Below are positions 1 through 4,901 of a DNA stretch of 6,547 nucleotides, one piece after another (the stretch's first letter is position 1; each line of letters begins with the position of its first letter). The DNA comes from Candidatus Bathyarchaeota archaeon. Its GTDB lineage: Archaea > Thermoproteota > Bathyarchaeia > TCS64. A program made the position numbers and the translations under genes. The stretch spans positions 1 through 6,547 of the forward strand of contig WJJC01000198.1 in NCBI GenBank assembly GCA_014729945.1, given 5' to 3'. Under the pieces are notes generated by a model. The model worked only from the letters and a program-made list of their open reading frames with translations, made no database searches and was not told the DNA's origin.

Positions 1-112
1 ACATATTAGGCTGCAACAATGCTACTTGATTTCCCTCGGGATCAACTCCAACAACAGTCCAACCCACACCAGAAATCTCCTCTTTGGTAACTCTATTATG
101 TTTCCCTTTGAA
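1..112 (-). pseudogene. 3' fragment of a VOC (glyoxalase-fold) protein, cut by left edge and 5'-truncated
   Basis: Read on the minus strand, 37 codons stay open to the left edge and contain GWTVVGVDPEGNQVALLQ. This is the typical last beta strand of vicinal-oxygen-chelate (glyoxalase/bleomycin-resistance) proteins, where a 'DPdGN' turn is followed by a strand ending in a metal-binding Glu/Gln. A whole VOC domain is about 115-130 residues, so some 80-90 residues should lie to the right of this piece. That space is occupied by a convincing DUF3795 gene on the other strand, and the VOC frame meets a stop about 12 codons further upstream. The 5' part therefore seems to have been lost or replaced. 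The family is clear from the motif. Substrate and function cannot be told, and the true 3' end lies outside the window. Confidence 0.6.
94..99 (+). promoter_or_regulatory. candidate TATA box for the DUF3795 gene
   Basis: TATTAT is centred about 28 bases before the ATG at 125. The same spacing is seen before vapB, the flavin reductase and the solute-binding protein, so a leaderless transcript starting at or near 125 is possible. The box lies inside the VOC remnant and is weak on its own. Confidence 0.3.
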
Positions 113-124
113 ATAATGGCTGAT

Positions 125-532
125 ATGGATCATTCTCTATTGGCGCCTTGCGGTATACTATGCACACTATGTGTGGCATACCAAGGATACACTATGAAGG
201 GAACCCAACGAAAACACAAATGCACTGGCTGCCGAGACTATAACAAAAACTGTGCATTTCTAAAGAGAGACTGTGAAAAGCTCAAGGAAAATCTTGTTGA
301 TTATTGTATCGAGTGTATAGATTTTCCATGTGAAAATCTCATGAGAATAGATAAGAGATATAGGGAAAAATATGAAACCAGTCTAATTGAAAACTTGTGT
401 GAAATACAAAAAATAGGAGCTACACAATTTATAGAAAAACAGCTAGAACGTTATAAATGTCCCAACTGCAGAGAAACAATTTGCATGCATACAGTAAAAT
501 GTTACAACTGTGGATACCAGTTACAATCCTAA
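125..532 (+). CDS. DUF3795 family cysteine-rich protein with C-terminal zinc ribbon
   Basis: A 135-residue protein. Near the N-terminus it has APCGILCTLC (Cys 9, 13, 16), then CTGC (33, 36), further Cys at 43 and 50, and YCIECIDFPC (61, 64, 69). This spacing is the signature of DUF3795, a widespread archaeal and bacterial family thought to bind metal and of unknown function. A tail with CPNC (112/115) and CYNCG (126/129) looks like a separate zinc ribbon, not always present in the family. I chose the ATG at 125 because family members begin a few residues before the A/P-C-G motif and because a TATA-like box sits 28 bases upstream. ATGs at 98 and 116 and a TTG at 26 are in frame, but the first part of that longer frame is antisense to the VOC fragment. 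Probably cytoplasmic; no partner gene is evident. Confidence 0.8.
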   Translation: MDHSLLAPCGILCTLCVAYQGYTMKGTQRKHKCTGCRDYNKNCAFLKRDCEKLKENLVDYCIECIDFPCENLMRIDKRYREKYETSLIENLCEIQKIGATQFIEKQLERYKCPNCRETICMHTVKCYNCGYQLQS

Positions 533-581
533 CCGTAAACACTGGGAACAAGATAAGGACACCAGAAAAAATACTCGCATA

Positions 582-728
582 TATTAACAGATCTCCTTTC
601 AAAAACATAACAAACAGTTTCCCATTCTATTTTATTCCTTGTGCGCCTCTACCACTTAGAACCTCAACCTCTGGATCAACTGAAAAATATTCTTTTACTT
701 CAGCGTAAACATCACTTATACCATAATC
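582..728 (-). pseudogene. TfoX N-terminal-domain-like remnant with in-frame amber stop
   Basis: The minus strand reads YGISDVYAEVKEYFSVDPEV, then EVLSGRGAQGIK, a TAG at 627-629, and in the same frame NGKLFVMFLKGDLLI. This resembles the start of archaeal TfoX-like proteins: an amphipathic helix ending in 'DP.V', a G-rich loop, then 'G(I/L)KvnGKvFaM..KGdLvvKL'. The stop falls where families usually have Tyr, Val or similar before the Asn-Gly-Lys turn. No start codon is present, because a TAA at 729-731 bounds the frame, and the expected continuation after 'GDLLI' (K-L-P and a helix) is not found in any frame before the DUF3795 stop. It is therefore a decayed gene, not a short intact one. The assignment rests on about 45 residues, and a related YjbR/MmcQ-like fold is the alternative. 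Together with the flanking sequence it accounts for much of the 319-base gap between its neighbours. Confidence 0.5.
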
Positions 729-733
729 TTAGT

Positions 734-740
734 TATATTA
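734..740 (+). promoter_or_regulatory. possible TATA box upstream of the PNPOx-like gene
   Basis: TATATTA lies in an AT-rich stretch upstream of the PNPOx-like gene. It would put transcription start near 763, leaving a leader of 45-90 bases depending on the real start codon. That differs from the leaderless layout of the other genes, so the call is weak. Confidence 0.25.
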
Positions 741-851
741 CCTTAAAACGTGTCACGTCGGATATTTTTTCAAGGCATAGAGCCCATAGTATCAATAGAG
801 GTTATTTGTTTGGAAGGATTACTTGATGAGGCTCTCTGTTAACTTAAGCCG

Positions 852-1235
852 GTGGGTGTTAGTTATCTTGCCTCAACTGTTGATGGCCAACCATACAATA
901 GGGCGATGATGTTAATACATCATAGAGAAAAATTCTATTACGCCACTTTTGTTGGAGATAAAAAGGTTGATCAGCTTGTAAAGAATCCCCATGTGGCAGT
1001 ATGTGTCCCAATAGGGAAAGAAAACTCTGAAGGTAGTATCAGGCTGAGGGGAAAGGTTGAGTTTATTGTGGACCCGGATGTCCGTTCCATAGTCCATGGC
1101 TGTGCTGGGTTTATTCAGGGTTTTTGGGAGGACCCTCAGCATCCTGAGTTTACTTTACTTGAGTTTAAGCCAGAAATATTGGAGTATATGAAGCCAGGCA
1201 GTATGGAAACTGTAAGATTGGAGTTTCAAGTTTGA
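852..1235 (+). CDS. PNPOx-like (pyridoxamine 5'-phosphate oxidase fold) FMN-binding protein, N-terminus uncertain
   Basis: A 127-residue split-barrel protein. It opens straight into the first beta strand (VSYLASTVDGQPYNRAM, residues 3-19). It continues with the usual hairpin (KFYYATFVGDKKVDQLVKNP, 27-46), a strand with VAVCV, the IRLRGKVEFI strand (63-72) and a C-terminal FTLLEFKPE strand. This is the order of small stand-alone PNPOx-like proteins that bind FMN or F420/heme; the substrate is unknown. Relatives begin with a 10-15 residue helix that is missing here. The GTG at 852 has no clear ribosome site. In-frame upstream codons read LEGLLDEALC, then TAA at 840-842, then LKPV, so the helix may have been cut off by a nonsense change. 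Alternatively, an ATG at 826 (GAAGG eight bases before it) in another frame could be joined by a frameshift. The body looks intact; whether the gene is functional is open. Confidence 0.75.
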   Translation: MGVSYLASTVDGQPYNRAMMLIHHREKFYYATFVGDKKVDQLVKNPHVAVCVPIGKENSEGSIRLRGKVEFIVDPDVRSIVHGCAGFIQGFWEDPQHPEFTLLEFKPEILEYMKPGSMETVRLEFQV

Positions 1236-1253
1236 ATTATCAAAAGGCTATTG

Positions 1254-1278
1254 GTTTTTGAATATGGGACAATTTTTT
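1254..1278 (+). terminator. T-run terminator after the PNPOx-like gene
   Basis: Two T runs (five T at 1255-1259 and six T at 1273-1278) lie 20-43 bases after the TGA stop, on the sense strand. Archaeal RNA polymerase terminates at such U-rich runs without needing a hairpin. None of the neighbouring genes has so clear a pair. Confidence 0.45.
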
Positions 1279-1414
1279 GGTTGAAGCAGATACATGCACA
1301 TCTAATTTGTACCTGATCAGTCGTGATGAGAAAAGCTCGGATCTTATCTTGATTCAATTACTAGGAATGAGCGGATCAAGAACGGGTTCAGACAGTGCAA
1401 TACATACAAAGCTT

Positions 1415-1816
1415 CTACTCAAACACGGCCTCGATGTGCTCAACCCGCCCCAGATGCCGTTTATCATTAGTGTAAATCTTTTCGATGTTAAGCCGCTCAG
1501 CGATAGCCAGATTAACAGCGTCATTATAATCCAACCCGTACTGAGTCATATAAGCAGCCCCAACCAGGAGATCATCAGCCACAGCCTCCACAACACGAAG
1601 GCACCTATAAGAGAGAATCTTCTCCAAAACCGTCTTAATATCTCCCTGCGTCCCCCTCGCCTCAAGCACCCAAGCAACCTCACACAGCACCAACGTACTC
1701 GTAAAAACCTCCTCCCCAGCCTCAACACGCCTCAGAATCCCCCTGCTAACCGCCCCAAATTCAGGGTGCTCCGACAAAGCATAGATAAAAATATTCGTAT
1801 CCAGAAAACCAGTCAA
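1415..1816 (-). CDS. vapC: VapC-type PIN-domain ribonuclease toxin
   Basis: A 133-residue protein of normal VapC length. Four acidic residues expected in a PIN active site are visible: Asp6 in FLDTNIFIYAL, Glu46 in STLVLCEVAWVL, Asp99 in YGLDYNDAVNLAIA (Asp96 nearby), and Asp118 in IYTNDKRHL. PIN toxins of VapBC pairs are Mg2+-dependent ribonucleases that cut tRNA or rRNA and arrest growth when not held by VapB. The start is a TTG whose first bases overlap the stop of the upstream antitoxin gene (TTGA, 4-base overlap). A GGAGG seven bases before it supports this start. The two genes form one operon read leftward. The stop is TAG. All catalytic positions are kept, so the toxin is probably active. 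The RNA target cannot be told. Confidence 0.9.
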   Translation of the reverse strand: MTGFLDTNIFIYALSEHPEFGAVSRGILRRVEAGEEVFTSTLVLCEVAWVLEARGTQGDIKTVLEKILSYRCLRVVEAVADDLLVGAAYMTQYGLDYNDAVNLAIAERLNIEKIYTNDKRHLGRVEHIEAVFE

Positions 1817-2070
1817 AACCTGTCCTCCAGAGCCTTTCCCCTGAGATAACGACGAGCCTCCGCCTTGGGATCATCAACAGGTGGAGCGAGCTTCACGCTA
1901 CCATAAAGCGCGTCAGTGGGATTATCATAAGCCGTTACTGGGATGAGAATAATCTGGTTCTCTCTCTCCCTTATGATTATACGACTCTTCTCCTGGATCC
2001 CATGCCGTTGCCTTAGATCCTTGGGAAGCGTAATCCGACCATACTTTCCCACCTCAACAGTATCCGACAT
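1813..2070 (-). CDS. vapB: VapB-type antitoxin, AbrB/SpoVT/MazE swapped-hairpin DNA-binding protein
   Basis: An 85-residue protein. Residues 4-44 (VEVGKYGRITLPKDLRQRHG followed by IQEKSRIIIRERENQIILIP) are a textbook AbrB-like swapped-hairpin domain: an initial strand, 'GRItLPk.lR..hgi', then two hairpin strands. The remaining 40 residues (DNPTDALYGS...DDPKAEARRYLRGK) are the flexible toxin-wrapping tail seen in VapB antitoxins of this class. It should dimerise, bind its own promoter and block the PIN site of the protein encoded next. The ATG at 2070 fits the domain start and has a TATA box 27 bases upstream, so its mRNA is likely leaderless. It overlaps vapC by four bases. Autorepression at the upstream region is expected from the family; I did not identify a clear operator. 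Confidence 0.88.
   Translation of the reverse strand: MSDTVEVGKYGRITLPKDLRQRHGIQEKSRIIIRERENQIILIPVTAYDNPTDALYGSVKLAPPVDDPKAEARRYLRGKALEDRF
1824..1828 (-). promoter_or_regulatory. Shine-Dalgarno site of vapC
   Basis: On the minus strand GGAGG lies inside the end of vapB, seven bases before the TTG start of vapC. A strong site for the downstream gene contrasts with the upstream genes here, which seem to lack leaders. It supports translation of the toxin by internal initiation or coupling on a joint mRNA. Confidence 0.7.
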
Positions 2071-2092
2071 ACAAAATAATTAACCATCGCCG

Positions 2093-2100
2093 CATATATA
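2093..2100 (-). promoter_or_regulatory. TATA box of the vapBC operon
   Basis: On the minus strand TATATATG is centred 27 bases before the vapB ATG, which places transcription start at or next to the start codon. This is the best TATA match among the promoters in the window. Confidence 0.6.
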
Positions 2101-2263
2101 CGTATTCACCAAAAACCAGATTTATTGCCAAAAACAATGACAATAGGTAAACAATCCAGGAGAAACCACAAACCCAATGTAAACATACAATTATTAAAGC
2201 AAACTAAGTCACCAAAATATCTTAGTGATCAGGTGTACACATCTATTCTAGAGTACATCCCTG

Positions 2264-2270
2264 TTTATAA
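2264..2270 (+). promoter_or_regulatory. TATA box of the flavin reductase-like gene
   Basis: TTTATAA is centred 27 bases before the ATG at 2294, again the spacing expected for a leaderless archaeal mRNA. The 223-base gap between this gene and vapB holds the two divergent promoters and no supported gene. Confidence 0.5.
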
Positions 2271-2293
2271 CAACCAACCTCAACTAGATTACT

Positions 2294-2839
2294 ATGAGCG
2301 ATGTAATAGAGACCCCTTTCAATAAACTACTCTACAGACCATGTATCATAGTCTCAACAATATCAGAGAACAAAGTATCCAACGCAGCCCCATTCAGCTT
2401 CAACAGCCCCGCAACCACCAAACCACCCACATACGGTTTCTGCTGTGAAGTAAAACATGATACACTAAGAAACATTAAACAAAACAAAGAGTTCGTAGTC
2501 AACCTCGTAGATGAAAACTTCGGCCCCATCATGAAGAACCTAGCCCGAGACCTACCCTACGGCGTCAGCGAGATACTTGAATCAGACCTAAACGAGACCC
2601 CATCAAAGAAGGTAAAACCCCCCAGAATAACCGAGGCCTACGGCTGGATCGAGTGCCGGCTAACAAAAATCGTTGATCTAAGCCCACACGCTGTCTGGGT
2701 CCTAGGAAAAGTACTAGTCTCCGAGATAAGAAAAGACGCATATGACTCCACGGTAAACGTCGAAAAAGTTAAACCATTATGCCATATCTGGGGCGAAGAC
2801 TACGTAATAGGCGGAAAAAGAGTCAAACACAGGAGATAA
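2294..2839 (+). CDS. flavin reductase-like domain protein (FMN-binding split barrel)
   Basis: A 181-residue protein that fits the flavin reductase-like domain over its whole length. The N-terminal strand PCIIVSTIS (16-24) is followed by the FMN-phosphate loop SNAAPFSFNSPATTKPP (29-45) and a strand with YGFCC. Next comes the hallmark KHDTLRNIKQNKEFVVNLV (54-72), where a helix leads into a conserved Val-Asn-Leu strand. The middle part EAYGWIECRLTKIVDL and the strand VWVLGKVL complete the barrel. Members reduce or simply bind FMN and serve as NAD(P)H:flavin reductases or as electron carriers in many pathways; the specific role is unknown. The ATG at 2294 matches the family start and the upstream TATA box. 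It is a single-gene unit divergent from vapBC. The coding strand is strikingly C/A rich. It ends with a basic tail, KRVKHRR. Confidence 0.87.
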   Translation: MSDVIETPFNKLLYRPCIIVSTISENKVSNAAPFSFNSPATTKPPTYGFCCEVKHDTLRNIKQNKEFVVNLVDENFGPIMKNLARDLPYGVSEILESDLNETPSKKVKPPRITEAYGWIECRLTKIVDLSPHAVWVLGKVLVSEIRKDAYDSTVNVEKVKPLCHIWGEDYVIGGKRVKHRR

Positions 2840-2854
2840 AAAAGCGTAAAAAAA

Positions 2855-3140
2855 CAAACACCCCAATACCCGCAACTAGTTTTACTCACCACAATATATG
2901 ATCTAGCAGGCACAGGAAAAGGCTTCCACTTCTCAACAAGCAGTATACGACTACTATTACGCAGAATGTATCTCAAAGGAGTGGAAACCATACAGTATTA
3001 GCAAGGTTCGGGAAATCCTAAGAGAACTGGACATGATGAACATAATCACCGTGTCAAGTAAAGGTGTAACCATAGAAACAACAAGCCTAGAAGAACTCAA
3101 GAAAAAACTAGAAGTACTAGAAAAAACACGGAAAATCTAA
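2855..3140 (+). pseudogene. frameshifted remnant resembling the Orc1/Cdc6 C-terminal winged helix
   Basis: From 2855 one frame reads QTPQYPQLVLLTTIYDLAG. At the AAAA run at 2917-2920 the sense passes to the +1 frame, which continues KASTSQQAVYDYYYAECISK, then EWKPYSISKVREILRELDMM, then NIITVSSKG, and ends in an acidic/basic helix before TAA at 3138-3140. The order 'helix LvLL..iydLa', 'VYd.Y...c...g.kPyS...V.eiL.ELDMmniI' matches the winged-helix DNA-binding end of archaeal Orc1/Cdc6 initiators, where 'ELDMLGII' is a hallmark. Removing one A from the run restores a single frame. The AAA+ ATPase part (about 300 residues) is absent, because the flavin reductase gene sits directly upstream. The match is by eye; another archaeal winged-helix ATPase could give a similar tail. 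Confidence 0.5.
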
Positions 3141-3156
3141 ACATTTGAGGCATGAA

Positions 3157-3523
3157 TTAGTTCCCAAAGAATTTCTTTATCTGGTATAGGTAAACTACTC
3201 CGACCTAGAGGACAGTGTGCCAAAGGTTTAACGCGGTCCAGTAGCCGATGTAGTAGGGTTCTTGGAGCATGTTGTTTATGAATAAGGGTATTTGTTCTCT
3301 CCACTTTGTCTCGTATCCTGCTCTGGCTGGGATGAGCAAGTAGTGGTCTTTTTTATGCGTTGGATTTTCTTTTTTTTTTCAGTTAACTTGTGTAGTGTTT
3401 TCAATATGGTCTAGTTTGTGGTGTCTAGTATCCTTTTTGCATCGTTGACGGTGAAGTGGGTTATGTTTTGTTCCTCTAGGGTGAATATTAGCTTGGATTC
3501 AAGATCCTCAGTTCATACTTCAT
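3157..3523 (-). pseudogene. AbiEi-family antitoxin/transcriptional regulator remnant
   Basis: On the minus strand an ATG at 3523 starts MKYE. After an apparent one-base slip near 3513 the frame reads EDLESKLIFTLEEQNITHF, then TVNDAKRILDTTN, a TAG at 3411-3413, and TILKTLHKLTEKKKKIQRI. A second slip in the A6 run (T6 at 3349-3354 on the plus strand) leads to KKDHYLLIPARAGYETKW, then REQIPLFINNMLQEPYYIGY, then WTALNLWHTVL. A TAG at 3205-3207 follows, and then VGVVYLYQIKK. This is the AbiEi antitoxin layout: an N-terminal winged helix ('DAk.iL', 'Lh.L..k..iqRi..g.YlliP') followed by the 'epYYigyWtALn.wgl.eq' core. The last third is missing and no AbiEii nucleotidyltransferase toxin gene is near. 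At least two stops and one or two indels make it non-functional unless the assembly is at fault. Confidence 0.62.
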
Positions 3524-3641
3524 GTAACAAGCATATTTGTCCAATTTCTACTAGTAAAAACGTGTGGGCATCCATCTCATACCTCGTTTATATAGTAAAA
3601 AATAAGTTTCTAGCAGTAAAAGTTAGTAGTTTTATTTGTTT

Positions 3642-3654
3642 TAGATATTATCTA
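3642..3654. repeat. short perfect palindrome downstream of the pilin-LamG gene
   Basis: TAGATATTATCTA is a palindrome with one central base. It begins 20 bases beyond the TAA of the leftward-read LamG gene. It could be part of a transcript end, but no long T run follows on that strand, so the role is unclear. The surrounding 150 bases (3524-3673) show no other gene or relic that I recognise. Confidence 0.25.
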
Positions 3655-3673
3655 GTTTTGTTTTTTGTGTTGT

Positions 3674-4723
3674 TTATTCTGTTGTGTAGGTTGTGTATAG
3701 CGTCGTTATCTCGGATTCATTCAAGGCTCGGTTGTAGTAGTGAATTTCATCCATTGTTCCTTTATAGCAGAAATCAAGGTTATGAACAGCGTCGTTTCCT
3801 AGTCCAATAAGTAACGGTTGACTAGTAGAGTAAACGCTGTTTAGTTCGGCTGTGGCCTTTAATGTCCCGTTAATATAGAGTTTTAGATATGATCCGTTAT
3901 ACGATGCTGCTATGTGAGCCCATTTGTTCTCGCATTTTAGATAGGATTGTTCTATTTTGACTCTTCCGCTGTCTTGTCCGTCGCTGGATGCAGCCCAGAC
4001 AAGGTTGAGGTGTTCGAATGCTAGGTACCATGAACGATAGTCTCCTCCGGTCCATCTCCATTTGTTGATTATGTATTTTACTGAGCTGATGTCTGTGGCG
4101 TTTAGCCATAAGCTGACTGTGAATTGGTCTGTGTTCTGGAAGAGCGGATCGTCGGGTATCTCAATATAGTCGCCGTATCCATCGAATTCTAGTCCTGATC
4201 CGTCTATTCCGTTTGTCCATTGAGCGTTATGTTTTGTTCCCTCATTATCGCTGATAGAATCGTGTATTTGGTCACCTGCGTTCTCATCTAGACGCCAGAT
4301 TGATGTCTCTCCAGCTTTGTAAGTAATTTTCCTTTTTTCAACAGCTAATTTACTGTTTAGGCCTGTATTAGGGCCTTTAATATTTACTGTAATTTCTTCG
4401 CCCTTTTCTAATAATTGCGAGCTTAATTTTGTCTCAATTTTCCTGCTTGAATATGGTTGAATACTGGTTTCTACTTTAACCCGTGTTTCTTTGATATATA
4501 TCGAATCTATGACGGCTTTAACGTTTGATAAATTTCTTATGTATAATATTATTTTACCATCATCATATGCTTTACCGCTATCCATGGAGATGAAAGCGTT
4601 TTTAGTAGGGAGTTCAGGGTTGGAGAAATCAACATAGTAAGAATATATGAAAACTCCACCAACTATTGAGATAAATATCATTAATATAACTGAAATGTAG
4701 ATGGAAACACCTATCCTTTTCAT
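3674..4723 (-). CDS. type IV pilin-like N-terminus fused to a LamG/jelly-roll domain; surface protein
   Basis: A 349-residue protein in three parts. Residues 1-30 (MKRIGVS, then a hydrophobic stretch ending GGVFIYSYY) look like a class III signal of archaeal pilins, with a short basic head, a G-V-S at the expected prepilin-peptidase site and one hydrophobic helix. Residues 32-135 form a beta-rich region with DDGKIILYIRNLSNVKAVID, the kind of strand pair found in archaeal pilin bodies. Residues about 141-347 are a LamG-like concanavalin fold: SIWRLDENAG, SGLEFDGYGDYIEIPDDP, QFTVSLWLNATD, WAHIAASYNGSYLKLYINGT and a final GTMDEIHYYNRALNESEI. Such domains bind sugars or proteins, so an adhesive pilin or a membrane-anchored lectin is likely. 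Five N-x-S/T sequons suggest glycosylation. The ATG at 4723 directly precedes the pilin signal. It is read alone, in the same direction as the binding-protein gene 178 bases upstream. The ligand is unknown. Confidence 0.85.
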   Translation of the reverse strand: MKRIGVSIYISVILMIFISIVGGVFIYSYYVDFSNPELPTKNAFISMDSGKAYDDGKIILYIRNLSNVKAVIDSIYIKETRVKVETSIQPYSSRKIETKLSSQLLEKGEEITVNIKGPNTGLNSKLAVEKRKITYKAGETSIWRLDENAGDQIHDSISDNEGTKHNAQWTNGIDGSGLEFDGYGDYIEIPDDPLFQNTDQFTVSLWLNATDISSVKYIINKWRWTGGDYRSWYLAFEHLNLVWAASSDGQDSGRVKIEQSYLKCENKWAHIAASYNGSYLKLYINGTLKATAELNSVYSTSQPLLIGLGNDAVHNLDFCYKGTMDEIHYYNRALNESEITTLYTTYTTE

Positions 4724-4754
4724 ATATAGTCCTATTTACTCAACCTGATGTTTG

Positions 4755-4762
4755 CTTTTATT
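4755..4762 (-). promoter_or_regulatory. possible TATA box of the pilin-LamG gene
   Basis: AATAAAAG on the minus strand is centred 35 bases before the ATG, which would leave a leader of about eight bases. Spacing is longer than for the other genes, so confidence is low, but it indicates that the gene can be transcribed apart from the upstream one. Confidence 0.3.
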
Positions 4763-4850
4763 CCTTATGCCAAAGATAAAACTTGTTTATTTCCAAGAAA
4801 ATAGGTTAAATAAGCGATTATTGATTCCAACATAATCAGCATCCATAGAA

Positions 4851-4867
4851 TGTTGACACATTCAACA
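4851..4867. repeat. inverted repeat between the two surface-protein genes
   Basis: TGTTGA, five bases, TCAACA form a perfect 6-bp inverted repeat 35 bases beyond the TAA of the leftward binding-protein gene. An overlapping palindrome (AATGT, four bases, ACATT) shares the same bases. It may be a transcript-end hairpin or an operator for the next gene. There is no T run on the minus strand after it. Confidence 0.35.
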
Positions 4868-4901
4868 ATGCTTTGACTTTTTTTGGATCCTCGCGCCTAT
4901 G

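Noticed and set aside
1323..1329. GTGATGA resembling the C box of an archaeal C/D guide RNA
   Set aside because: No D box or internal C'/D' pair with proper spacing could be found in the following 60 bases.
1348..1380. CTTGAT...ATCAAG inverted repeat in the PNPOx-vapC gap
   Set aside because: Six-base stem with a 21-base loop, no T run and no extension; expected by chance in this much sequence.
1277..1849. 190-codon open frame on the plus strand opposite vapC
   Set aside because: It is antisense to a gene with all PIN active-site residues. The translation is low-complexity (Ser, Asn, Pro, Leu), as expected from the C/A-rich strand, and shows no family motif.
2125..2325. 66-codon open frame between vapB and the flavin reductase
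   Set aside because: No motif, an unusual composition rich in Asn, Gln and Lys, and it runs over the TATA box and start of the flavin reductase gene.
3369..3379. Long T/A homopolymer as a terminator
   Set aside because: It lies inside the readable AbiEi relic, where it encodes lysines, and does not follow any plus-strand gene closely. It may be a place for slippage instead.
3418..3810. 130-codon open frame on the plus strand
   Set aside because: It is antisense to the AbiEi relic and the end of the LamG gene, and its hydrophobic stretches come from T-rich sequence. No family resemblance.
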